The notes below the pieces were generated by a model. That model ran no database searches. It had not been told where the DNA came from and saw only the letters and a list, made by a program, of their open reading frames with translations. Shown one piece after another: positions 32,574-43,060 of a DNA stretch of 64,000 nt. A program made the position numbers and the translations under genes. The stretch spans positions 558,001 through 622,000 of the forward strand of contig JAVLUZ010000261.1 of assembly GCA_036768485.1 (NCBI GenBank), written 5' to 3'. The DNA comes from Mermis nigrescens. Lineage: Eukaryota > Nematoda > Enoplea > Mermithida > Mermithidae. Within the stretch, counting starts at the first letter, position 1; every line of letters begins with the position of its first letter.

Positions 32574-33939
32574 TTAATTAAGTCTATATGGACGATTCAG
32601 TGCATTAAAAAAAGGCCGCTCGCCCCCACTCAACTTTTCTATCGAGTTACATGAAATTATTTAGTTAGGCATTCTGTAGCCATCAAAAAAAGGAAAAAGC
32701 TCTCGAATAAATGAAACAGACTATGAATGGGTGTAGCAAAGACTAACAGTCAGATTCGTTATTCTGAAGTTAAGGAAAACATTTTTTCAAAAATAACGTT
32801 TTGCAACGCTCTGGAAACAAAATGAATTTTCACTGTAAACTTTACACTTACACAATAAGTCAATATTTGACTTATTAAAACGCACTACGTGAATGCGTGA
32901 TCCTTGATGTTTAGTACTTTTCTTATAATTACTATCATGACCCAACTCATATGGGGATAAGGTGACCGACACAAACCTGCCAAAAACGTCTTTTTTCAAC
33001 GCAGTTGGAACATTACAGCTCCAAAAATAAATCAATATTGAGTGTGAAGAAACTCGACCAAGTACGATATGTAATCAATTTCATTAACTTCATTTTTGGA
33101 ATAGTTCGCGCCATTCAATTTAAAACCGGAGTGGTTGACAGACAAGAAACGGCTAAAAACGTGTTTTTTACCTCAGAGTTTAAACTTTACAACGTTATAA
33201 ATAAATCTGTATCGAGTTTAAAGAGAAGCGTCCAAGTGGGATCTGTAACCCTCGAGACGTACTTCATTTTTATAATACTTTGAACGTCTCGATTTATATC
33301 TGGAGTGGTTGACAAACTAAAACAAGGTAAAAATGTGTTTTTTTGTCCACCACCTGAGTGTAAACTTTAAAGTGCCAGAACTAAATCCTTATTAAATTTA
33401 TACAAACGCGGTTAGGTTCTTCGTGTAGCCCCTTAATCGTAGTACTTTTCATAAATGGGTTTTTTGGGAATTCTTATACGAAGAATTCGGCAGATATGTA
33501 TATAAACGAGTCGAAAACTCGACCAAAACCTGTCTTCACACCCGCAGATTTTTCACTCTTTACACTCGCACTGAACAAGTAATGTGAAATTCAAGAAACA
33601 AAATGAATATCATCTGGAGAATTTAATCCTCTAGAAATCTATATCATTGAATTGCGTGAGACATTTGTGCTGGAGTTGTCTACAAGCCGTGGAAAAAAAA
33701 CCTTCCAAACTTGCTGAATGTTATAACATTACGCCAAAACTCTAAACGCTCATTTCAAACTCGGTATCGAATGTAAATAAAAAAAGACCGCATAATCCTT
33801 CTTCATTATCTATCCTTTAATAAAAAGGAACCACCCAGATGTGTCCCGTTATAGCTGTAGGGGGCGTATTTTAGGGGTACCCAAGTTACGTTTGTATATT
33901 ATAGGTGGTACGCGCAAACACGATGATTTCATGGGATAT

Positions 33940-34365
33940 GGATAACTCGCTTCCCCCACATTTCGCCCTTAACTACAACTCGCCCTCACACAATTCAACC
34001 CCTCCACAACTCGCCTCTATACAACTTGCCCCCACATAACTCGCCCCCACACAAATCGCCCCCACACAACTCTCCCCCGCCCACAACTCGCCCCCAACGG
34101 GCCCAACCACAACTTGCCCTCACACAACTCGCCCCCTCCACAACTCGCCCACATACAACTCGCCCCCCACACAAATCGCTCCCAAACAACTCGCCCCATA
34201 CAACTCGCCCCCACAACTCGCCCCCCACAATTTGCCCCACACAACTCGCCCCCAACCATAACTTGCCCCCACAAAAGTCGCCCCCACACAACTCGCTACC
34301 CCCACGATACGTCCTTCATAACTTGCCCCCTCCCCACTCGCAACTCGCCCCTTCACAACTGGCCC
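33940..34365 (+). repeat. CGAGTTGTG minisatellite
   Basis: About 25 copies of ACTCGCCCCCACACA-like units of 12-18 bp, strongly C-rich on this strand and G-rich on the other. Long open frames on both strands here are artefacts of the repeat. Confidence 0.92.
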
Positions 34366-34879
34366 TTGGAACTTCAAGCCGAGGGTTCATGATTGTTGAT
34401 ACAATTATATATATTAAAGTCTTAGGAGCTTCACGGCAAACCCTACTATGTTAACATTGAACTCATGATGACAAATTTTTGCGGTGTTTTTACAGTGCTG
34501 CTACAGCATATCGAGTCTGTCATGTTTTTATGTGTTCAGCAAATTGTGTCATGAATCATATTTATAAATGATTGGTACATTTCCATATATTTCTGATGCA
34601 TTGCTTATGCTGATTTTCTAGAATGGACATATATCCAGTGCAAACAGCTGCTCTGTGGGCCGTCAAACATTGAGTTTCTCTGAGGCGAAATTCACCTCAA
34701 AAACTGGCATAAATGTTAAAATAGCGGGAAAACTGGTTAATCTACAATTAATAGTCAATTTCAAATGCATTTTGAACAATTTTTTCTCGTTTCCATTGGT
34801 TTTTCGTCTTTATTTTGCCTCATTTTTCTCAAAACTTCTGATTCATCCATTCTGAGGGTCTATAGACACCCCACAACCA

Positions 34880-35408
34880 TATATGGGCATGGGGTTGGGT
34901 TTACACCCCCAGTCTCCGAAATTCCCCACCCAAGTCGATAAACCCCCATAATTGAATGTGTGGTGCTATTTTTGACAATTTCGCCCCATATGACCTTACA
35001 GAATTTGGTCCCATAAATAGACGTGTTCTTGGGGGAGGGGTTTGGGAAGTTTTAAGCCAGCTTCAACCCAGAATGGCAACTGACCCCGCAAAATGGCTGC
35101 AACCCCCAGAATTATCGATTTTTTCAAAAAGTTATAAAATGTGTGCCTTTTTAAGCGTTTTTAGCCCATTTTCGGCTCAAAAATTTCAAATTTTCGTACA
35201 CACATTTTTTGACAATATTTTGTCCAATTCACTCAATTTCTTCAAATTTTTCCAATTTTTTTACGTTCTTATATTCTAAAATGAACGAGCATTGTCTGAA
35301 ACGTAAAAATAGTGTTTTTGACGCGTATCCATCATTTTTTAGCCCGAAAAGGTTCTTTTTAAAAAATTTTTGGGCCTGATCACCTTTGAATTTCCATGCA
35401 GTACATGT
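34880..35408 (-). repeat. Interspersed repeat family B, copy 5
   Basis: CCATATATGGGCATGGGG to CCATGCAGTACATGTAC; includes AACGAGCATTGTCTGAAACG and ACGCGTATCCATCATTTTT, typical of this family. Confidence 0.7.
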
Positions 35409-35659
35409 ACATATACCCATAACCCCAATTGCATGTCTAATAGTTGTGGGGAGCAGTCAAGCATTGAATTGAGGCTGACCATTGCAGGCAACATAGGTGT
35501 GCAAGGTGAAACTCTTAGGGTTGGATGAAAATGCTATTTATAGCTAAGTGGCTTGTAAAAAACGACTATACAGCGGAAAAACAATATCACATTAAAACCA
35601 TTTTTCGAGCATTTGCGGCTAATACATGGCCTTTTTGAACTCACAAACATAAATATATA

Positions 35660-36435
35660 TATACTAGCAAAGAAAAATGCTCCGATGGAACAAAAAAGAT
35701 GAATATACTTGGAATTGTGGATTATTAAGGATGTTAAAGGAGGGACTAGGAGAATCTACCTAAAGTCGCAAAATCTGCTAAAAATCACACTTTCTCTAAG
35801 CAACGCAAAAAATCGAAGTATATTCTGCGGTTGATTGAAAAATAAAAATGATTGAAAAAGCAGCACGTTAGCTATGCAGCAGCTATGGGAAATAATATCG
35901 AGTAACAGTCTTTCTAAGCCAATTGAATGAAATAGCAAACATCGATGCATCCAAAACAATTGCAAGAATTGTTGGTTCAAAACAGTAGGAAACGCGTAAG
36001 TTGACTTGAAACAGACTAAATGTAGGTACACTAGCATGCCCGTAACGATTGTGTGCACTAATCAATCGGCCCCTGCTTTGCTTGCTATAATGCTCATAGC
36101 AAAATAAAACAACTTTAAATACAATACCACTTAGTTTTCTTTCAATCAGGATACGAAGCTAGTCAGTGTTGCTACTTGCCAGCAATTTAAAAAAGGAAAC
36201 ATTATAGATTCCGTTTATTATCTGAAATCTTGAAAATTATTTAAAAACGACACTTTTTAGAGGCCGCAGAATATACTTCGATTTTTTTGTGTTGCTTAGA
36301 GAAAGTGTGATTTTTAGCAGATTTTGCGACTTTAGGTAGATTCTCCCTAGTCCCTTCCTTTTACATCCTTAATAATCCACAATTCCAAGTATATTCATCT
36401 TTTTTGTTCCATCGGAGCATTTTTCTTTGCTAGTA
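35660..36435. mobile_element. Foldback element with TACTAGCAAAG ends, copy 1
   Basis: Arms of about 170 bp: TACTAGCAAAGAAAAATGCT at the left is inverted at the right (AGCATTTTTCTTTGCTAGTA). Arms continue through TTCCAAGTATATTCATCTTT and GACTTTAGGTAGATT. Non-coding centre. Confidence 0.9.
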
Positions 36436-38427
36436 CCCTACTTTAAATTAGCATGATTTCAGTGCATCAGTCAGCAAACACATACAGTAACATACCATAA
36501 TAATGACAGCAGTCCAAGAACGCGGAAAACATTATTGTTCTTAACATAAATTAATTGCCTCTAAATTTAAAAAATATTGTTTTAAAAAAAGACTCCATAG
36601 ATTTTATAACCGTCTACCTTTTGAAATCAATCAGACTGCATAGAATTTAAAACTGAGTTAGATATGCTCTTGATTGTCGGAAGTATAAAGTTTACTTTTT
36701 TTATTAGCTATAGTAAATATATGTCACATTCTAAACAGTCCTGTAAGTTATAGAGGTCGTTCCACATTTAAATTAACTTGGAAACGACATATAACGTACC
36801 TACGGGACTTACTTAAGTACCTGGCTACACTTAGCGCTGGTCAGGTTGCTAGGGCGAAACGCCGGACTCAACCACACGAACCTCAATAACTACGGTCTCA
36901 AACTCCTCGGCTATGCCCTAAAAACCTAACGCAGTAGTAATTAAGTAGCCCCGGAATTTTGCCCTAGGTCAGTTGACCTATTTTGGACCAAAATAATAAT
37001 TAACGCAAAAAGCTTTGTTAACTTGTTTTCGCCAGAGAATACCTATGGCGAAAAACTATTTCTTTTCTGGTCCCTACGAGCACAATGAACAATGAAAACA
37101 ACAAAAAAGAGCTCTCAACCAGCCAGTCATCTTACATAAAAATTATGAAATAATTTTTTCGATTTTTAAATTGAAATTTGTGTGTTTGAATTTGCGATAA
37201 AGAAAATAATCAAAAGATAGTCACTTGGATTATTTAAGCACGAGTAATAAAATAAGGCCGTCACACCAATTCCGAACTAAACGCGATTGATCACTATGAA
37301 AAAGTATTGAAAAATGAGCTTGCTAAGCGAGAGTTGTAAACCAAGAGAAACTTAAAGTTTAAACCTACCATTAAATAATGAAGAAAATTGTAAAAGATTT
37401 TAAACTTTAAGAAAATTGAAAAGGTGGGATGTTGGTAACTTAAAAAACAAAGTTTTTCGGCAAAAATTCAAGAACTTCACGCAAATATCAAGTGTAAGGA
37501 ACACTAACGCTTAGATTTGGTAGTAAAATAAATTTGTAGTATAAACTACATATTAACAACAAATGAATAGTGCAAACTTTACACAACTACTAGGTGTAGA
37601 GAATACTAACAGTCAGATTCCTAATTCTGATTTTACGTAGAAAAAAACAAGAATTTTACTTTATTTTTATCCTATCCGACCTCGCCCGACTTCTGAACAG
37701 AGAAAGTGGCCAACAAAAATGTACAAACACGTATTTTCCACTGTCCTTCACATTGTAAACTTTAAAAATCTGAACCTAACGCCCATTGAATGTAAATCAA
37801 TTCGGTTCGGGCCAGTTTGTTGCCCTTTGATTGTAGTAGGTTTGTAAGTGCCAAATTTATGTTCCGCAAAATATTAATACGAAAAAACCTGTTTTTTTCG
37901 ACCACTTTACACCTCAGATTTCGAACTTTACACCCCATAAACAACTCAATATTACGTTTTTATGAACGCGGCTTGCTTCGACGTGTAGCCATTAGAAGTT
38001 ACTTTATTTCTATTTTATTTAATTAACCCCAACTTTTATCAGTGAAATCTTGGAAAAAATCTGTTCTTTTACTCATCCACTAGAGTGTAAAGTTTAAAAC
38101 CCTGATACTAACTGCGTATTGCTTGTAGAAAAGTTTGCTGGTAAGCACAAGATAGCCCTTGATCCGTAGTACATTTCTGTCGGAAAAAATTTCCTAAAAC
38201 TCATAACCGGAGTTGTTGGCAGACATAAGCATGTCGAAAACTCGGCCAGAAATGTGTCTTTTCGCCCCCAGATTTTCGCACTCTTTACACTCCCATTCGA
38301 CAACTGAGGCAAAATTCAAAACACATAAAAGTGTTATCTGCATAACCTAAATAGATATATGAGTCAAATGAAGTACATGGTTTTGCCAAAAGAATTGTAA
38401 AAAATGTGAAAAGTCAGCATTCAGAAG

Positions 38428-38506
38428 ATTCGAACCCATCATTCTTTGTTTAATACCGCATCCGAGAACGGAGTTGTCAACCACTGCGCCAACTCGACAT
38501 ATCAGC
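38428..38506 (-). ncRNA. tRNA-like segment with long variable arm (Ser/Leu-like), pseudogene
   Basis: Minus strand GTCGAGTTGGCGCAGTGGTT (box A), a 35-base middle and GATGGGTTCGAATCTTC (box B). The 3' strand of the acceptor stem does not pair with the 5' strand, so it is not a working tRNA gene. Confidence 0.5.
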
Positions 38507-40765
38507 AGATTTAAGCTTGATTATCCTATTTTGAAAGATATTCATCATTCTACTGATGTTTAAGAATAGTGCATTTATGATGATAAAAATAATTATTTAT
38601 TAAAGACGAGTCAAAAACCTCTGAAATACGAAAAATCTGATCAAAAATATGCAATGCAGAGTTATCCATCGGCATTAGAAAATAGATGTACCTATACATA
38701 ATTCAAAGTTCACCTCTTCATACCTCAACAAACACTGGCTGTAGAAAAGTTTAAAGGTCAGATTCGTTATTCTGACCTTACGGAGAACATTTTAAAAAAA
38801 TTCATCCTCCACGACGCTCTGGGCGCAAAAATGCTTCTCGGTGTAAACTTTACACTTGTGCTAATACCGCAATATTGGGTGTATAGAAACAAAATAAACT
38901 GGGATCTGTAACACTAAGGTCAGGGCACCTTTTAAGCATAATTAGCATGTTCCGCCTACTTAGCGGAGTAGTTGGAGAGATATCATTTTTCGTCTCGAAC
39001 CCTTTACACTAAAACGATCACAGATCAAGAAATATTGCGTTATAAGAAAGAAAAAAATCGGTTTTGAGATTTTGCAACCTTCTACATTATAAAACCAATT
39101 GGACTGCACAGAAACCAAAATTGAGTTAGATAAGCTGAAGGACACGCAAATAGTAAAAAACACGTATACTTTACACTTTTGTGCAACAACCATTGACTGT
39201 AAAGAAATTTTAAGGTCAGATTCGTAATCTACAGCTAGGGGGCAACATTTTAAAAAAAAATTGGCCCGCCGCAAATTATTTGATTTTTTGCTTTACACTT
39301 TACACGCTCATTGCTAACTCAGTATTGAGTGTAAACAAAAGAAAAAAAGACAGGCATCGAATTTTTTAATTATTCATCGCTTAAAAAAAAGCGCACCTCC
39401 CAGGTGTGTGTAAGAAAAAGGATGGCCAAGTATATTATAGGTAGCGCTATCGCGCTACCTATGATATTAATACCAAAGTACAATTGTCTGAGGACAAAAA
39501 AACAATGAGTGTAAACTACTTTACATCACTGTTAGATGTAAACAAACGCGCCTACGTGACGTCTCACATTTGATTCTTTGAAAATTTCTAGACTCCAGGA
39601 AAAAATTAGGTTTCTAGAATGCTCAAAATGAAGATAAACACATATGTAGTGTAAACTTCATGTTAACACCTAGTGTAAAGAAGGTTTTGGTCAGATTCGT
39701 AATTTTGATATTGTTCCGATATTACGATTAATATTTATGAAAAAATTAAGTCTCCCTAATGTTCTATGGGCAAACTAACAATAGGTGTAAACTACTTTAC
39801 AACATTATAGAGTGTAAACATATGCGCCAGACTGGCATATCAAATTTGGTATCTGGTCCATTTCTAGACTTGATAATCGTGTCCCTGACTCATAGCCGGA
39901 GAAGCAGGCAGAAAAAACAAGACAGAAACGCACTGTAAACACCAAATTTTTGACTTTACACTCGCTAAATATTAATGTATAGACAATTTGCTTTGACATG
40001 CACCCGATATAAAGCACTTTATTTTTATTCTATTGGACTTATTCCGACTTCTGGACGGAGAAAGTGGCGAACGAAAAACGCAACAAAAACGTATTTTCCA
40101 TCATTTAGAACACTGTAAACTTTAAAATTCCGTACCGAACTCCCCATTGAGTTTAAAGAAATTCGGTTTGGTACAATTTGTAGCTTTTAAATCGTAGAAC
40201 ATTTCTGTGTGCCGAAATTCTCTTGCAAAAATTATTTGGTATGATTTATTAATCAAAATTCGGAAAAAACGTGTTTTTTCGCCCATTTTTTACCTCTGAT
40301 TTCGAACTTTACACCCCCATTAATAACTCAATATTGCGTTTTTTTTAATGCGGTTTACTGCGATGTGTAGCCCCTGAGAGACACTTTATTACTGCTGTAT
40401 TCAATTTACCCTGACTCATAAGCGGGAAAATTTGGCAGAGAAATCTTAGTTAAAATCCGTTTTTTTACACCATCCACTGGAGTGTAAACTTTAAACCCCA
40501 AGATCATAGCCGTGCCTAGGGGGTGCGAACTGTGCGGCCGCACAGGGCCGCTAAAATTATGGGCCACTTGAAAAGTTGTAGTGCATGCCGTATAGAATTC
40601 ATTTTTTGGCGGCCCTCTTACAATAATTCGATACATACGTTCAAAAGGATCGATTTTTCGACGTTCTAATGCAAACCCAGTCAGTTAAAAATCTTTACTT
40701 GCATTTTTAAGAGAACGCTGACTGAGCTATACTTGTATTCATTTTTCAGACATAGGGAAAAGGTA

Positions 40766-41005
40766 AAATCCGGAACCAGGACAAGGACCAGGACCGGACA
40801 AAATGGGTAAAATCCGGACAATCAATCAGGAACCAGGACCAGGACCGGACTCAGGACAAATGGGTAAAATCCAGACAATCAATCAGGACAATGAAAAGAT
40901 CAGGACAATGTATTAGATATGCAGGGTCGGACTGGCCAGGACCAGACAAATTGGGCTGACAAATTGACAAATCAGACAAATTGGGCCGGTCCTGGCCAGT
41001 CCGAC
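40766..41005 (-). repeat. GGACCAGGACC minisatellite arm
   Basis: Units GGTAAAATCCGGACAATCAA and CAGGACCAGGACCGGAC. The inverse follows the family A MITE at 41249-41416. Confidence 0.85.
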
Positions 41006-41248
41006 CATACGTAGGCAGCAAGAAAATTCTGGGGGGGGGGTGCAAAATTTTTTGAAGGTCAAAAAATGGCCTTAAAAATGGTGGTATGGCGGAAAAAAAC
41101 ACCATTTTTCGACGTTTCTCATAGAGAACTATCCATTGGCATCAAAAAATTGCGAAAAAAACGAAAAAATTTTTAAAAATTGAATTCTGGGGGTATTTTG
41201 GTTTCTGGAGGGGGTTGCATACCCCCAAACCCCCCAAGCCCAGGTGTG
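41006..41248 (+). mobile_element. hAT-type MITE family A, copy 8
   Basis: CATACGTAGGCAGC to CCCAGGTGTG with flanks agtccgac / aatccgac. It sits between inverted copies of the GGACCAG minisatellite. Confidence 0.85.
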
Positions 41249-41835
41249 AATCCGACCCTACATATCTAATACATTGTCCTGGTCTTTTCATTGTCCTGAT
41301 TGTTTGTCCGGATTTTACCCATTTGTCCTGAGTCCGGTCCTGGTCCTGGTCCTGATTGATTGTTCGGATTTTACCCATTTTGTCCTGGTCCTGGTCCTGG
41401 TTCCGGATTTTACCCATACCCCTTAAAAATAGTGGTACGGCGAAAAAACACCATTTTTCGGCGTTTCTCATAGAGCACTATCCATTGGCATCGAAAAATT
41501 GCGAAAAAAACGAAAAAAATTTTAAGAAATTGAATTCTGGGGGGATATTTTGGTTTCTGGGGGGTGCGTACCCCCCAAACCCCCCACGCCCAACTATGAG
41601 TCCGACCCTACATATCTAATACATTGTCCTGATCTTTTCATTGTCCTGATTGTTTGTCCGGATTTTACCCATTTGTCCTGAGTCCGGTCCTGGTCCTGGT
41701 CCTGATTGATTGTCCGGATTTTACCCATTTGTCCTGAGTCCGGTCCTGGTCCTGGTCCTGATTGATTGTCCGAATTTTACCCATTTTGTTCTGGTCCTGG
41801 TCCTGGTCCTGGTTCCGGATTTTACCCATACCCTC
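41249..41835 (+). repeat. TGGTCCTGGTCC minisatellite and duplicated unit
   Basis: TTGTCCTGAGTCCGGTCCTG and TGATTGATTGTCCGGATTTT recur four times; 41070-41416 and 41420-41832 form a direct duplication of about 410 bp that includes MITE sequence. Confidence 0.82.
41420..41600 (+). mobile_element. hAT-type MITE family A, copy 9, 5'-truncated
   Basis: Begins within the element at CTTAAAAATAGTGGTACGG and ends CGCCCAACTATG, followed by agtccgaccc. With the adjacent minisatellite it forms a direct duplication of 41070-41416. Confidence 0.75.
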
Positions 41836-42529
41836 AGACACATTGTTGATTTTTCTATTGCAATAATGTGTGTCCAGAAAATTGAGTTCGAAAAGGCTAA
41901 AATGTCAAAATTTTCCGGCGCTTTGCACCAAGCCATAGATCAAATGAATTTAAAAGCTTGAATCAGCTGAAATAATCTAGCACTTCACATCACTATTAAT
42001 TTAATGCACTATTTGTTCATTGAATGAAAGTGCGCATGCTTGTTGAGCATTAAACTAAAAGTGCGAAAATGATTGTGTACCAGTTTGTCTATTCTTTGTT
42101 TTTTGTCTTTCTTTACAAGGACACGATCCCATTTTAAATGAAAGAAATGGCCAAATTTTCTTATGTTTTTGTGCATGTTCTGTTTTCTGAACTGCATCTT
42201 CTTAATAAGAAGGTCACAAATGGGCCTGAAAAGGGTAAGAACAAAAACTTCAATTTATACATTTTTCTATATCTTATTGGCAGCGACCCGTTGCTGCGCT
42301 ATGTAATTAGCAGAGGTCGAAAAACGCATTTCAGCTCAGAAGTTTTGTGAGATGTAAGAGTTCATCAATTTTAGATTGTTTTTGGCTCCATTCAGGGCCG
42401 AAATTCGGCCGTTTTTGCGAAAATTTCAACGTTATTATTTGACATTAAAATGCTTTTTACAAAATTTGTAGGTACTCTTTCCCGGACCCCGCAGGGAACG
42501 CTTGACCGCGCCACCTAAGACCCCCGCAG

Positions 42530-42665
42530 CATATGTGGGCAGCAACAAAATCCCGGGAGGGTAGGTGCAAGGTTTTTTAGAGGTCGAAAAATGGTCTTAA
42601 AAATGATGGTATGGCTAAGAAATATCGTTTTCAAGGTTTCTCATTGAGCACTACCCACGAATACC
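42530..42665 (+). mobile_element. hAT-type MITE family A, copy 10, 3'-truncated
   Basis: Starts CATATGTGGGCAGCA and keeps the TCTCATTGAGCACTACCCA core, but stops there; the hAT transposase fragment begins 20 bp further on. Confidence 0.72.
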
Positions 42666-42685
42666 AGCTTTAAAAACATAGTAGG

Positions 42686-43060
42686 ATGATGAATCGCTCA
42701 AGTCATGCACATGGACCAGACATGTACACTAAGCTAAAAGTTCTTGCTCGATCAAGTCCAAATGAATTAACTTCGCCACCAGCTACTCTTAAATATCTAT
42801 CAAATGACTTCCTGGATGTTTTCCCGAACCTTATACTTGATTTCAGAATTTTACTTACAATACCTATTGCTGTGGCCTCAGCAGAACGTTCCTTCTCGGA
42901 ACTGAAATTAATAAAGACATATTTGCGGTCAACTATGACTGATTCTCGTCTAAGTGCACTAGCGATTATTTCAGTTGAAAAGGATTTATCATCTTCGTTA
43001 GATTTTTTGCAATTGATTGACCAGTTTGCCGCTCAGAAAGCTAGGCAAGTTATTTTGTAA
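42686..43060 (+). pseudogene. hAT transposase C-terminal fragment
   Basis: Decodes to a stretch with LLTIPIAVASAERSFSELKL and RSTMTDSRLSALAIISVEKD, the hAT C-terminal dimerisation region (ASAERSFSxLKxIK..R..M...RL..LA). The SAER glutamate is present, but the rest of the catalytic core upstream is gone. It belongs to a different hAT lineage from the intact transposase at 13681-17732 and is probably the relic transposase of the surrounding 40505-43302 element. Confidence 0.82.

Larger units (their letters stand above)
31744..32723 (+). mobile_element. AGTCTGTTTC-ended element carrying a tRNA-like segment, copy 2
   Basis: Starts GAGTCTGTTTCATTTATCCG, ends AAATGAAACAGACTAT. Contains a tRNA-like block (32010-32085) and an independent piggyBac-like insertion (32131-32573); about 540 bp without it. 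Confidence 0.75.

Noticed and set aside
33995..34454. Several overlapping long open frames on both strands rich in His/Pro or Gly/Val
   Set aside because: They are translations of the CGAGTTGTG minisatellite; frames stay open because the unit lacks stops.
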